DNA of 64,000 nt from CAYJPA01 sp964371945 (GCA_964371945.1 CAYJPA010000003.1:37345-101344), one strand, 5' to 3'; positions 36,186-45,270 are shown, counted from the stretch's first letter. A program made the numbers and translations. The notes: generated by a model not told the origin, from the sequence alone.

Positions 36186-37040
36186 ACGCTGGGCCCAAAT
36201 GAAAACAAGAATGACCGGAACCGTGACCATGACAGCTCCTGCCATGAGCAACGGCCAGTTCGTTCGGTCAAGTTGCAGCAACGCCTGCAGACCCAGCGGC
36301 AGGGTCATTTTTGACGTCGATTGGATGTAAAGCAGCGGTTCGATAAAACTGCTCCAATAGCGCACGAACGACAGCACCGCCACCGCGAGCACCGCCGGCC
36401 GCGCCAGTGGAACCGCAATCCCGAGCCATGTGCGAACGAGCCCCGCGCCGTCGAGTCGCGCCGCCTCGAAAATCTCGTTCGGAATCCGGACGAACGTCCA
36501 AACGAACAACAAGACATAAAACGGCGAAGTGCCAAAGAAAGCGGGCGCAACCAACGACCAGCGACTGTCGATCAACCCCACTTCCTTCACGATGATGAAG
36601 CGCGGTAACCAGACCGCGGTCAGCGGCACCATCAACGCGATGAACGACAACACCGTGAGCCGCATTCGCCAGCGATGCGAGATTTGCGCCATCGCGAAAC
36701 CCGTCATCGATGCCACGACCACGGTAATCGGGACCGCCAGCAGGACCACGAACAGCGAGTTCGCGGCGAACCTGGCGAACGTGACCACGTTGAAGACCTC
36801 GCGATAGTTCTCGAAGGTTGCAGGTTGCGGGATCAATTCCAGCGTGCGAGGCAACGGTTGCCCGCCCCCCCGGAGTGACACCGAGACGGTCCAGAAGAGC
36901 GGCAATAGGAAGACGACGGCGATCGCGAGACCGGCAACGAACCAGAGGGTGGCCCTTGCGCTTCGCCGAAATCGAACGATAGGGGCCGGTAGAAGCTCGT
37001 GCTCAGTCCACATCGGCAAATCCAAGCCGCCATCGGCCAA
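36141..37040 (-). CDS. Carbohydrate ABC transporter permease (MalG/UgpE type)
   Basis: 299 residues with six membrane spans; the first is TLWFVAGLAIAVVFLLPLFW. The cytoplasmic EAA loop is clear (FEAARLDGAGLVRTWLGIAVPLARP), as expected for the CUT1 family. The ATG at 37040 overlaps the upstream permease by 38 bp; a later ATG at 37013 (MWTEHELL) would reduce the overlap to 11 bp and is possible. Its 3' end overlaps the convergent SBP gene by 45 bp. Confidence 0.92.
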   Translation of the reverse strand: MADGGLDLPMWTEHELLPAPIVRFRRSARATLWFVAGLAIAVVFLLPLFWTVSVSLRGGGQPLPRTLELIPQPATFENYREVFNVVTFARFAANSLFVVLLAVPITVVVASMTGFAMAQISHRWRMRLTVLSFIALMVPLTAVWLPRFIIVKEVGLIDSRWSLVAPAFFGTSPFYVLLFVWTFVRIPNEIFEAARLDGAGLVRTWLGIAVPLARPAVLAVAVLSFVRYWSSFIEPLLYIQSTSKMTLPLGLQALLQLDRTNWPLLMAGAVMVTVPVILVFIWAQRSFLDDRLGPGRIGR

Positions 37041-37938
37041 CGATGCGATAGAGGAGGAGCAAAACGACGCCCGTCAATAAGAACAAAAACAACGTCATCG
37101 CCGCTGCATACCCGAAGCGCAAATACGAAAACGCCTCGCGATAGATGTAGAAGGGCAGGTATGTTGTCGCGTGATTCGGACCGCCGTTGCGCCCAATAAT
37201 CAACGCCGGAACAAAGTTCGACTGCAGGCTGACGATTGCGTCGCGAAGCAGCAATACCATGAGCGTCGGCGCCAGTAACGGAGTCGTGATCTTCCAGAAT
37301 GCTTGCATCGCGGAACTTCCATCCACCGCGGCTTGATCCAGGAGATCGCGTGGCACGTCGCTCAGCGCGGCCAGACAAACGACAAAGCCTTCTCCGAGCT
37401 GAAACGAAAGCACCAGAATGATGGCAAATCGCGGCGGCCACTCGCCGATCGTTAATGCCGGCGAAGGGAGACCGAGCAGATCCAATCCCTGGTTGATCGG
37501 TCCGTAAATCGGATTGAGCATCCAAAGCCAGGCGACCGCCCAGGCGATTTCCGGCACGACCGTCGGCAAGTAGACCGCCGCCCTGAAAAAGCCCGTTCCA
37601 CGGCGCCGTTTGAACAACAACAAAGCGAGGAGCATCGCTCCGCCGGCACGGAGCGGAACCCCGATCGCGATAAAGAGCAGTGAATTGCCGGCCGCGATCC
37701 AGAAAATGCGGTCGTGCAAAAGCTCACGGAAATTGTCTAGGCCGATAAAGACTGGGGCTTCGAGCGCGTTGTACGAGGTGAACGCGAGGGGAAGATGAGC
37801 AATTGCTGGAATGAACTCGAGAATGAACATCCCTAAAACAAACGGGGCCAGCATGACGCCGAGTTGGGCACGATGGCCCGGTCGCCACGACCAGAATCGC
37901 CTATTTGAATGGTGCCCGATCCGTGTCGTGTCGATCAC
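37003..37938 (-). CDS. Carbohydrate ABC transporter permease (MalF/UgpA type)
   Basis: About 311 residues from the GTG at 37938; the open frame extends to 38010 inside the upstream MFS gene. Six spans begin with LGVMLAPFVLGMFILEFIPAI. The EAA loop reads LLDQAAVDGSSAMQAFWKITTPLLAPT, with Gln-Ala-Ala in place of Glu-Ala-Ala. The NSLLFIAIGVPLRAGGAMLLALLL and TVVPEIAWAVAWLWMLNP segments are typical of CUT1 permeases. The gene lies 37 bp after the MFS stop and overlaps the MalG-type gene. Confidence 0.9.
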   Translation of the reverse strand: MIDTTRIGHHSNRRFWSWRPGHRAQLGVMLAPFVLGMFILEFIPAIAHLPLAFTSYNALEAPVFIGLDNFRELLHDRIFWIAAGNSLLFIAIGVPLRAGGAMLLALLLFKRRRGTGFFRAAVYLPTVVPEIAWAVAWLWMLNPIYGPINQGLDLLGLPSPALTIGEWPPRFAIILVLSFQLGEGFVVCLAALSDVPRDLLDQAAVDGSSAMQAFWKITTPLLAPTLMVLLLRDAIVSLQSNFVPALIIGRNGGPNHATTYLPFYIYREAFSYLRFGYAAAMTLFLFLLTGVVLLLLYRIVGRWRLGFADVD

Positions 37939-37975
37939 CCCGAAAAGATACCCGTTCAGACATACCCTGCAGGCA

Positions 37976-39400
37976 CTAATGAGCCGCGACCGGCGATCTC
38001 CTCGCCGCAATCCGTGTGTTCACGGCGAGACCGAACAGCGCCGCCACCGCGAGGCCAGCGAAGAGCGCAATGAACCGGTCGGACTGTCCAGGATTCGGCC
38101 TCTGGACGAAAACAATCGCAAGCACACTCGAACCGGCCACACTGCCAATGTACCGCGAGGTCGAAAAAATCCCCGCGGCTGATCCCGTCTTCGTGCCCGG
38201 AACGGATTCGACCGCCGCGGCTTGCACCGCCGCGCCCGAGATCCCCAAGCCCATTCCCATCATTGCCAGCGCGACCGCAATCGGGACTAGCGTCGTCCCC
38301 CGCACCCCCGCGATCAACAACACCGCGCCCGCGAGGAGGCTCGTCGCGCCCGCGACGGCCGGCAACCAACGGCCGGCTCGGTCGGTCCAGCGCCCACCGA
38401 TCGGGCCCCAAAACGCCGCGACCGCCGACAATGCCGCGAGAATGAGGCCAGACACCCGCGCATCGTGGCCGCGCACGCGCTCCAGGTAAAGCGGCAGCGC
38501 AAGCAGAGTCGTGTACATCACCAGGTTGCTCAGGCCGATCGATGCGCAGGCGGCAGCAAAGTGCGATTTCGCGAAGAGCCTGATATCGACCACCGGCGCA
38601 GGCGTGCTCAATTCCCAGCGAATGAAGATGAGCCCGATCGCAACCCCACCGACTCCGGCGATCACGGCCAGCGCGGGCAGACTGAGCTTCAACATAGTGG
38701 GAATTGCGATGATCGAACCCAGCGAAGCAGCAAAGAGAACTGTTCCAAGCACGTCGAAGCGCGGTTTTTCCGTCATCAATGCGGAGTGACGAGGCAGACT
38801 CCGCCAGCCAAGTAACAGCGCCAGTCCGACTACTGGCACGTTCGCCCAGAAGATCGACGCCCACCCAAAGGCGTGGACAAGTGCCCCTCCGATCGGCGGT
38901 CCGGATGCGGCGGCGAGACCCGTCGACAGCCCGATCACACCAAATGCGGAGCCTCTGCGCTCCGCGGGCACCGCTTCGCGGATCATCGCCGTGCCGTTTG
39001 GAAAGGAAAGCGCACCGGCCAGCGCCTGCTGGGTGCGAAAGACGATCAGCATCGGCAGGCTCGGCGCGAACGCGCACCCCGCGGACGCGACTCCGAACCA
39101 GATCAAACCGGCAAGGTAGATCCTGCGGCGTCCGAAGAGATCCCCCAGCCGGCCGCCGACTGGTTGACCGACCGCCATCGCCACGAGATAGAGCGTGACT
39201 AGCCAGGCGGTCGCGGTGACAGAAACATCGAATGAGCGTTGGATCTCGGGAAGCGCGATCGCAATCATGGTCGAGTTCAGCGGCGCCAGCGTGGTGCCGA
39301 TCGCGATCGCCGGCAACAACCACTTGCCGGCGCCGGAAAGGCCGGGGATGCGGGCCGCGATCCCCGGCGCTGGCTTCGCGTCTTGGACGACATCGGTCAT
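37976..39400 (-). CDS. MFS multidrug-type exporter (DHA2-like)
   Basis: 474 residues with about 13-14 hydrophobic spans. Typical drug/H+ antiporter motifs: TTLAPLNSTMIAIALPEIQ (motif D1), AVGQPVGGRLGDLFGRRRIYLAG (motif A), AQQ-like RTQQALAGALSFPNGTAMI (motif B) and VIGLSTGLAAASGPPIGGALV (motif C). Its ATG overlaps the stop of the phosphohistidine-domain gene (39397-39400), so translation is coupled to the PEP-dikinase-like pair upstream. That suggests a resistance or tolerance operon against some compound, though the substrate is unknown. Confidence 0.93.
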   Translation of the reverse strand: MTDVVQDAKPAPGIAARIPGLSGAGKWLLPAIAIGTTLAPLNSTMIAIALPEIQRSFDVSVTATAWLVTLYLVAMAVGQPVGGRLGDLFGRRRIYLAGLIWFGVASAGCAFAPSLPMLIVFRTQQALAGALSFPNGTAMIREAVPAERRGSAFGVIGLSTGLAAASGPPIGGALVHAFGWASIFWANVPVVGLALLLGWRSLPRHSALMTEKPRFDVLGTVLFAASLGSIIAIPTMLKLSLPALAVIAGVGGVAIGLIFIRWELSTPAPVVDIRLFAKSHFAAACASIGLSNLVMYTTLLALPLYLERVRGHDARVSGLILAALSAVAAFWGPIGGRWTDRAGRWLPAVAGATSLLAGAVLLIAGVRGTTLVPIAVALAMMGMGLGISGAAVQAAAVESVPGTKTGSAAGIFSTSRYIGSVAGSSVLAIVFVQRPNPGQSDRFIALFAGLAVAALFGLAVNTRIAARRSPVAAH

Positions 39401-41079
39401 GCGTCGAGCGTCACCACACCTCGCCCGCCATCGACCGTGATTCGTTGTCCGGTCGCGATGATCCTTGTCGCCCCATGCGCGCCCACCACCGCCGGAATAC
39501 CATACTCGCGCGCGACGATCGCGCAGTGACTCAGTGGACCACCGGTTTCAGTTACGACCGCTGCCGCAACACCAAAGAGCGGAGTCCATGCCGGCATGGT
39601 CGTGACCGCGACCAGAATTTCGCCGGGAAGAACGTGCGTCGCTTCGTCGAGGGTTCTTGCCACACGTGCGATCCCCGTCACCGTGCCACGAGAGCCTGCA
39701 TTACCTTTGATCTCATTCGAAGCTTCAGATTGTTGAGGCGGACCACCAAAGAAGCGTCCGATCGCCCGCTCCATCGGGTTACCGGTCGGCGGTGGGCCGG
39801 CGGGCGGCGCGCCAATGAAGGGCGGCGGCACCAGAGTCTGTGCGATTGCCATTTCTTCTCGTCGTCGTCGAACCAATCCCCGCACGTGGTCCACCTGTTG
39901 CGCCGCGTGAGGATTGCGGAAGATGCTCTTCAACTCGTCGGCCTGAAGCAAAAAAACGTCGTCGGAGTCTTCCAGCACCCCGTCCGCGACGAGTCGTTTC
40001 CCGACTGCAACGTAGAAGAGGCGCAAGAGCGATAGTCCTTGCTGGTCAATGTAAAAATTGTGCTCCTCCTGCAGGAACGAAGCATGGCGTGCGATCTGCA
40101 AGAGTCCTTCGAATTGTCCGCGCACGGCTTCCGGATAGGCCGCCAGCGTTTCACGTGCAGAGTTTGCCGCGGCCTCAGCGCCTCGGGCCTTGGTCTCGTA
40201 CTCCGATCGGGGATCACGGCCGCTTTGAAGGTAATTGCGGACGCTCGAAAGCGCGAACGCCGGATCTTCCTGCCATGTTGGCGTTGCAAAATCGAACATA
40301 TCTTGACGAAGTCCATAGTCGTCAAGATATGCATTGAGACGCGAGAGAAACACCCGCCCGGACTCGCACTCTCCGAGCGCCGAGACCAGCTTGTCGGAGG
40401 GCGATTCGAGAAAGACGGTCGCCAGGCCGAGATCACGTGCGCCGACCGAGAGATCGTACAGGCCCATCCCGGCCTTCACACTCTCCGACATGACGCCAAC
40501 AAGCAGCGCATGTCCGTCGGCATCGGCGGCCCCGAAAACGTCCGAGTAGAACTCATCGAAGATCTGCATTCCCAGAAGCATCGGAATCGCGATCCGGAAA
40601 TGGATCGTCCAGAGATCGCGATGAATAGCATCCGCTTCGTCGAGCATTTGAGCGATCTCAAGTGGCGACGCGTTTCGAATGTCCATCGTCCTGAGTCGCC
40701 GGAGATGGGAATGGATGGCAGGCAGGTGCTCACCTTGCCACCGCTCCCGCAGGCGACCCAGCTCGGGCTTCATCGCGGCTTCCGCCGCTTCGCCCATCGC
40801 GCGGCCCTCTTCTTCTGAAGCGGGATGGGCAAAGACATAACGCTCAAAGTGATACCGATTTCGGCAGATTGCTTGAACATCGAGGATCGGGGTCTTGTAC
40901 TCACGGGCGGCGGCCGTGAACCCAAACGAGAAGGAGGGGTTCACCGTCGATTCGGTCAGCGGATTCATCGGAAACGGAAAGTGCATCAGATCAAACGTGA
41001 AGGTCGCATTGGGATCGTCAAGCTCATTCCAATCCGCCGGAAACGCGGTTGCAGCCTCGTTGCTCGTAGTGGTTACCAT
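39397..41079 (-). CDS. PEP-utilising enzyme, central plus phosphohistidine swivel domains
   Basis: 560 residues. The C-terminal ~100 residues are the mobile phosphohistidine domain: GTVTGIARVARTLDEA, PGEILVAVTTMPAWTPLF, then TETGGPLSHCAIVAREYGIPAVVG containing the catalytic His, and the closing ITVDGGRGVV. The N-terminal ~450 residues match the helical substrate domain of rifampicin-phosphotransferase-like proteins rather than the PEP-binding TIM barrel of PEP synthase. GAGGAGAAGGTC precedes the ATG at 41079. The start overlaps the stop of the gene encoding the ATP-binding domain by 7 bp, so the two make one split enzyme. It may phosphorylate an antibiotic or another small molecule; the acceptor is not known. 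Confidence 0.88.
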   Translation of the reverse strand: MVTTTSNEAATAFPADWNELDDPNATFTFDLMHFPFPMNPLTESTVNPSFSFGFTAAAREYKTPILDVQAICRNRYHFERYVFAHPASEEEGRAMGEAAEAAMKPELGRLRERWQGEHLPAIHSHLRRLRTMDIRNASPLEIAQMLDEADAIHRDLWTIHFRIAIPMLLGMQIFDEFYSDVFGAADADGHALLVGVMSESVKAGMGLYDLSVGARDLGLATVFLESPSDKLVSALGECESGRVFLSRLNAYLDDYGLRQDMFDFATPTWQEDPAFALSSVRNYLQSGRDPRSEYETKARGAEAAANSARETLAAYPEAVRGQFEGLLQIARHASFLQEEHNFYIDQQGLSLLRLFYVAVGKRLVADGVLEDSDDVFLLQADELKSIFRNPHAAQQVDHVRGLVRRRREEMAIAQTLVPPPFIGAPPAGPPPTGNPMERAIGRFFGGPPQQSEASNEIKGNAGSRGTVTGIARVARTLDEATHVLPGEILVAVTTMPAWTPLFGVAAAVVTETGGPLSHCAIVAREYGIPAVVGAHGATRIIATGQRITVDGGRGVVTLDA

Positions 41080-42146
41080 GACCTTCTCCTCATCGCTCGA
41101 ATACCGATCGCTGGAAAACTCCTAACAGTCGTCTGGTCTACGAAGTGCTCGCTTCGCGCTGATCGGAGGTGTCCGTTCAGTGCGCCCGGCGTCGTGATTG
41201 GGCGGGCTTGAAAGAGATACATCGTGCCGTTGTAGAAGCCACCCTCGATGTCCGCCTGAAATCCCAACTTCGACGAGAGTCCACGCGCCAGACGTCCGAT
41301 TTCGGAGGCCTGCGCTTCGGTCATCACGGGCATTCGCCGCATCGCCTTCGGAACGGGCACTTCACGCGATCCCTGGCTTGTTGTCGCCGCCGGAATCACC
41401 ATCAACTCCTTGTCGCCGACGACATACTCGATGACCTCACCGCCGGGGCCGATCACGATGTGGTCTGGCACGACCAATCCCGCGACAACGGCCTCGCCGA
41501 GTCCCCAGGTTGCGGCAATCACCAGATGCTGATCGTGGCCGGACACCGGATCAGCGGTGAAAACGACGAACGAGACATCGCTTCGAACCAACTGCTGCAC
41601 CACCACCGCCATTGCCGCGTCGTCGGTTGAGAAACCGCCCGCCCGGCGATACGTGACCGCGCGCTCAGACCAGAGCGACGCCCAGCACTGCTTGATTGCT
41701 CGTTTGAGCTCGGGAAGGTCGCGCACATCCAAAACGGTGTCGTGAAGTCCCGCAAACGAGAACTCGGCAGAATCTTCGGCGGTCGCCGACGATCGCACCG
41801 CGAAACCAATCGAGCCATCGGCCTGCGACTTCAGCCTCAGGAAACTCGATTCGATCGCATCGCTGATGTGGTCAGGAATGCTCGCAAGTTCGATCGACGC
41901 TCGAATCCCGGGCAGGTCGTCATCGCAAACATCGCTGGCTCGTTGAGGAAGCGCAAGTGATTTTGCGAACTCGTTATATGTCCGCGTGGTTAACGCGAAT
42001 GCGGGCGGCACGGGTGCTCCCAGGGCGGCGAGATCGCTCAAACTCGCGCCCTTGCCGCCGACAAGCGATCGTTCAGCGGGCGCTTCATGCAGCCAAATCA
42101 CATGGCGCGACAGACCTGGAGCTTGGTCCAATTTGGAATCCCTCAT
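41073..42146 (-). CDS. PEP/pyruvate-binding (ATP-grasp) domain protein, partner of the swivel-domain gene
   Basis: 357 residues covering only the PPDK_N/PEPS ATP-binding domain: SLVGGKGASLSDLAALGAPVPPAF (conserved GGKGA), FAVRSSATAEDSAEFSFAGLHDT, FTADPVSG, TWGLGEAVVAGLVVPDH and LFQARPIT. In rifampicin phosphotransferase and PEP synthase this domain is fused to the downstream parts; here a stop splits it off with a 7-bp overlap to the next gene. The last ~35 residues (GALNGHLRSA...MRRRSW) are not conserved. The ATG at 42146 lacks a clear ribosome-binding site; a TTG at 42131 after GAGGG is an alternative. Divergent from the GH172 gene. Confidence 0.88.
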   Translation of the reverse strand: MRDSKLDQAPGLSRHVIWLHEAPAERSLVGGKGASLSDLAALGAPVPPAFALTTRTYNEFAKSLALPQRASDVCDDDLPGIRASIELASIPDHISDAIESSFLRLKSQADGSIGFAVRSSATAEDSAEFSFAGLHDTVLDVRDLPELKRAIKQCWASLWSERAVTYRRAGGFSTDDAAMAVVVQQLVRSDVSFVVFTADPVSGHDQHLVIAATWGLGEAVVAGLVVPDHIVIGPGGEVIEYVVGDKELMVIPAATTSQGSREVPVPKAMRRMPVMTEAQASEIGRLARGLSSKLGFQADIEGGFYNGTMYLFQARPITTPGALNGHLRSARSEHFVDQTTVRSFPAIGIRAMRRRSW

Positions 42147-42294
42147 TAGGAATTAGTGATTTGTTAACATTCTTGCGCCTCCGTCCATAAAATGCAACAC
42201 GCCGGTGACCTGGCATCCGGATCAGCCCGGGCTGAGGTATCGTGGCACTCATAAGATTCGCGTTCGCTTGAGCGTCAGGAAAGGGGTAGTTGGG

Positions 42295-43398
42295 ATGGAT
42301 GACTTCAACTTCAATGGATTGGGAATGCATCTCGGTAATCTCGCTCGGCTGTCGAGCGCTGAAACGCGCTCGATCAGTGCTGAGAATCGAACCGGCGCCA
42401 GGGGCGGCGGCGGTATGGCCACCGAGGGAACTGGTGCAATCGCGGCGCGCGAGCTCGGTCAGGGCTGGAAACTCTCACCCAGCATCGATATCGCGGGCAG
42501 AGAAAAGGTTGTCCTGGCCGAGATCGAAGGACCGGGCGCAATTCAGCACATTTGGCTCACCGTCCATCCCACATTTTGGCGCCGGCTCGCGATCCGCTTT
42601 TTTTGGGACGGCGAACCGTCGCCGTCGGTCGAAACCCCGCTCGGCGATTTCTTCTGCAACGGTTGGTGCGAGCGGTGCAATATCGGATCGCTCCCGGTCG
42701 CGGTCAATCCAGCCGGCGGATTCAACTCATACTGGGAGATGCCGTTCCGCAAGAGCGCGCGGATCGAGATCGAAAACTTGAGCGAAGACTCGGTGCGCGG
42801 CTTTTACTATCAGATCGACTACACACTGACCGCTATCCCCGAAGACCGCGCGTACTTCCACGCACAGTGGCGCCGCAACAATCCGCTTCCGACCGGCGAG
42901 GTCCACACCCTGCTCGAAAGCGTGTCGGGCGCGGGTCACTATGTCGGGACCTATCTCGCCTGGGGCGTTAACCACACCGGTTGGTGGGGCGAGGGCGAGA
43001 TCAAGTTCTATCTCGATGGCGACGGCGATTGGCCGACAATCTGCGGCACCGGCACCGAGGATTACTTCGGCGGCGCCTGGAATTTCGAGTTTCCACCCGG
43101 GCAATATGGCGGCTACTCGACGCCCTTCCTCGGATTGCCGCAGGTGATCCAACCAGATGGTCTCTATCGCTCCCAGTCCCGGTTCGGAATGTACCGCTGG
43201 CACATCCAGGACCCGATCCGGTTCAAACAGGATCTTCGGGTGACCATCCAGGCGCTCGGCTGGCGTTCAAAAACCAACGACCAGAGCAGGTACCTCCAAC
43301 GCCAGGACGACATTGCCTCGACCGCATTCTGGTACCAAACCGAACCACATGCCCCGTTCCCAGCGCTGCCCGGCGTCAACAACCTCGAGGTGATCTAG
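42295..43398 (+). CDS. DUF2961/GH172-family protein (putative alpha-fructofuranosidase-like hydrolase)
   Basis: 367 residues from the ATG at 42295 (MDDFNFNGLG), with AAGGGG upstream; the frame is open to 42205 but without protein-like sequence. Family markers: GPGAIQHIWLT near the N-terminus, FFWDGEPSPSVETPLGDFF, MPFRKSARIEIEN, and GTGTEDYFGGAWNF, which holds the conserved acidic residue near the GH172 active site. The C-terminal MYRWHIQDPIRF and the double beta-jelly-roll pattern fit. Characterised GH172 enzymes act on fructofuranosyl or arabinan linkages as trimers or hexamers; the substrate here is open. No signal peptide, so intracellular. Confidence 0.87.
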   Translation: MDDFNFNGLGMHLGNLARLSSAETRSISAENRTGARGGGGMATEGTGAIAARELGQGWKLSPSIDIAGREKVVLAEIEGPGAIQHIWLTVHPTFWRRLAIRFFWDGEPSPSVETPLGDFFCNGWCERCNIGSLPVAVNPAGGFNSYWEMPFRKSARIEIENLSEDSVRGFYYQIDYTLTAIPEDRAYFHAQWRRNNPLPTGEVHTLLESVSGAGHYVGTYLAWGVNHTGWWGEGEIKFYLDGDGDWPTICGTGTEDYFGGAWNFEFPPGQYGGYSTPFLGLPQVIQPDGLYRSQSRFGMYRWHIQDPIRFKQDLRVTIQALGWRSKTNDQSRYLQRQDDIASTAFWYQTEPHAPFPALPGVNNLEVI

Positions 43399-43419
43399 GA
43401 ATCCATTTGCCATGTGTAA

Positions 43420-43537
43420 GGGCGGTTCGTGAACCGCCCAGTTGGCATCGATCTAGCTCCGTATCGGTAGAAGCGACGCTCAACGTAACCGTCGTAGGCA
43501 TGGGACTCCGTACCCATGTGTCGACCCGCGGGTCGAC
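43420..43537. repeat. Cluster of intergenic hairpins between convergent genes
   Basis: Three inverted repeats occur in 118 bp: GGGCGGTTC/GAACCGCCC (43420-43439, 2-nt loop), CATGGG/CCCATG (43499-43518), and the perfect palindrome GTCGACCCGCGGGTCGAC (43520-43537). They lie after the GH172 gene and before the 3' end of the convergent nucleotidyltransferase gene. The first could end both transcripts; the set resembles a repeated extragenic palindrome element. Confidence 0.6.
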
Positions 43538-43596
43538 GGGCTCGTCACAAATCAATTGCCGCAAATGTCGAGGGCTTCACACGGCGCTTTATCTAC

Positions 43597-44181
43597 TCAG
43601 CCCCCGCAATCTTCCTCCTGATTCGCAGCGAAGAGATGTCGGATCCCAACTGGAATCTCGAGTCCGAACCTATGGCACAGAGCCAGCACATCGTGGATAT
43701 CGTTCTCGTCCGGGTCGTATCCCGTGTGAAAGTCCAGCAAGTGCTTGGCCTCGATACAACGCACCTCCCGACCGGCAATCACTCCTGTGCCTGTCAATGA
43801 CCCGGCCGGAAACATGACGCCCCGCTCGGGCGGTCCGTAGACTCCATTGCCCTCGGAGTCGAGCTCGATCGCATGAATATCGACATCCCGGCCGCGGGAA
43901 TCGCCGAGCACAAAGTTCCAGGGAGTGGTGTCGTCCCGCTCCTGATCGACAAAGCCGAGCGCCGACAGGAGCGAGCGGAGTTTCTCTAGATCCTTGGACT
44001 GGATCGCAATGTCCAGATCGGCATGCGGCCGCGTTTGCTCTCCAAGCAGCGCGTCGACCCCCCAGCCGCCATCGATCCAGACATGCACACCGTTGCGATC
44101 AAAAAGCTCATACATCTCAACAACGTCTTCTTTTGCCATCTGTCGTGTATCGAGAGCCATGCCACGTAACACCCTGGTCAT
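43597..44181 (-). CDS. Lincosamide/aminoglycoside nucleotidyltransferase-like protein
   Basis: 194 residues. The polymerase-beta-like nucleotidyltransferase core is clear: HVWIDGGWGVDALLGEQTRPHADLDIAI has the GGWGVDALLG...R.H.DLDI signature of LnuA and ANT(2'')-type enzymes, with metal-binding Asp residues in DLD and a third acidic site in RDVDIHAIEL. The C-terminus AKHLLDFHTGYDPDENDIHDV is also typical (H.GY...D..D...). The ATG at 44181 is only 4 nt after the epimerase stop; ATGs at 44160 and 44139 are alternatives. It may adenylylate an antibiotic or another small molecule, but drug resistance cannot be claimed from sequence. Confidence 0.82.
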   Translation of the reverse strand: MTRVLRGMALDTRQMAKEDVVEMYELFDRNGVHVWIDGGWGVDALLGEQTRPHADLDIAIQSKDLEKLRSLLSALGFVDQERDDTTPWNFVLGDSRGRDVDIHAIELDSEGNGVYGPPERGVMFPAGSLTGTGVIAGREVRCIEAKHLLDFHTGYDPDENDIHDVLALCHRFGLEIPVGIRHLFAANQEEDCGG

Positions 44182-44185
44182 TTGC

Positions 44186-45163
44186 TCACGAATCGATCTG
44201 AACCGCCTTGATCACGATCCTGGTTGCCCATTGCTCGCCGGGCGGAAGCACGATCAAACCCGTTTCAATCCCTCGGGCACTCAGAGAGAACGCGTCCGGA
44301 ACTGTCGTCCACGGCTCGACGGCCACCGCCCCTCGATGCTCAGGGGTGTAGATCACGCAGTTTTGAAAGACAGGGGGAAACGACTGATCGATGCGAAAAC
44401 CCGAAGCCTGATCGTCAATCGAGGTGTGCACGAGTCCATCGGCACGCACCTTGAGCGCGGTAAGAACACCATCGAACACCAGCTCCGAAAATCTCTTGCC
44501 GTCCCGGAAGCCGGTCCTTCCAGCAGCTTCCAATCGATTCCCGGTCGGCAGTCCTCCGTCGTGCTCCCAAACTTCGGCTGCGGGCACGGTCACGACTGAT
44601 TCCAGCGCGGCTTTCGGATCGGCCGGCAGTCGAAAATACGGATGCGTTCCGAACCCGAATGGCAGCGGGTCGTCGTCTGGGTTCTCGATCACGATGTCCG
44701 AGATCAAGCCGGCTCCTACGACGCGATACGTGACTTGAATTCGGAAATCAGCCGGCCATTGCTCGAGCAGTGATGGATCATCGACCGACGCGTGAAACTC
44801 GCCGGTAACTTCGTTCTCTGCCTGGTGAACGATCCGCCAAGGCCGCGAAAGAACGAACCCGTGCGCGACATTCCCACCAAAGTTGAGCGCCACTCCTGTG
44901 ATGTGATATTCGCGTCCTTGAAATTCGAACCACTCGCCCTTCAGGCGTCCTGCGAATGGAAAGAGGAGCGGAATGCCATGCAATGACAGTGTGCTCTCTG
45001 GACCGAACTCTTCCTCTGCGTAGAGAACATCGATGTTCGAATCACCAGCGATGGCAATGAATCGAAAACAGTTGAACCCGACTGTCGTCAGGATGCTCGC
45101 GCTCGATCCGGTTGCATCGTCGCGAATCGTGACCACGTCATCTCCGGACATCTGTTCGTTCAT
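44186..45163 (-). CDS. Aldose 1-epimerase family protein
   Basis: About 325 residues from the ATG at 45163 (MNEQMSGDDVV), AGGATCGG upstream; the frame continues to 45232. Galactose-mutarotase fold features: GIPLLFPFAGRLKGEWFEFQGREYHI (Arg of the active site), NVAHGFVLSRPW with catalytic His, FGFGTHPYFRLP (second catalytic His), and late VAVEPWTTVPDAF carrying the catalytic Glu. It would interconvert alpha and beta anomers of a sugar, or act on a sugar phosphate. It is followed by the nucleotidyltransferase gene with only 4 nt between them. Confidence 0.88.
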   Translation of the reverse strand: MNEQMSGDDVVTIRDDATGSSASILTTVGFNCFRFIAIAGDSNIDVLYAEEEFGPESTLSLHGIPLLFPFAGRLKGEWFEFQGREYHITGVALNFGGNVAHGFVLSRPWRIVHQAENEVTGEFHASVDDPSLLEQWPADFRIQVTYRVVGAGLISDIVIENPDDDPLPFGFGTHPYFRLPADPKAALESVVTVPAAEVWEHDGGLPTGNRLEAAGRTGFRDGKRFSELVFDGVLTALKVRADGLVHTSIDDQASGFRIDQSFPPVFQNCVIYTPEHRGAVAVEPWTTVPDAFSLSARGIETGLIVLPPGEQWATRIVIKAVQIDS

Positions 45164-45270
45164 AAAAACGGTCCGATCCTGTCTGGCTTTCGCATCGATC
45201 CACATAGCGGTTGTTCTCGATCTTCGCTTCACTCTTCAGCCGCCCAAGCATTTAAATCGATGCTTAGTCA

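Noticed and set aside
37956..39323. Minus-strand frame of 455 codons overlapping the MFS gene
   Set aside because: Arg/Gly-rich off-frame reading of the clear MFS exporter at 37976-39400.
43597..44181. Naming the nucleotidyltransferase as a lincomycin-resistance gene
   Set aside because: The fold and motifs fit, but the acceptor cannot be read from sequence and many chromosomal relatives have no resistance role.
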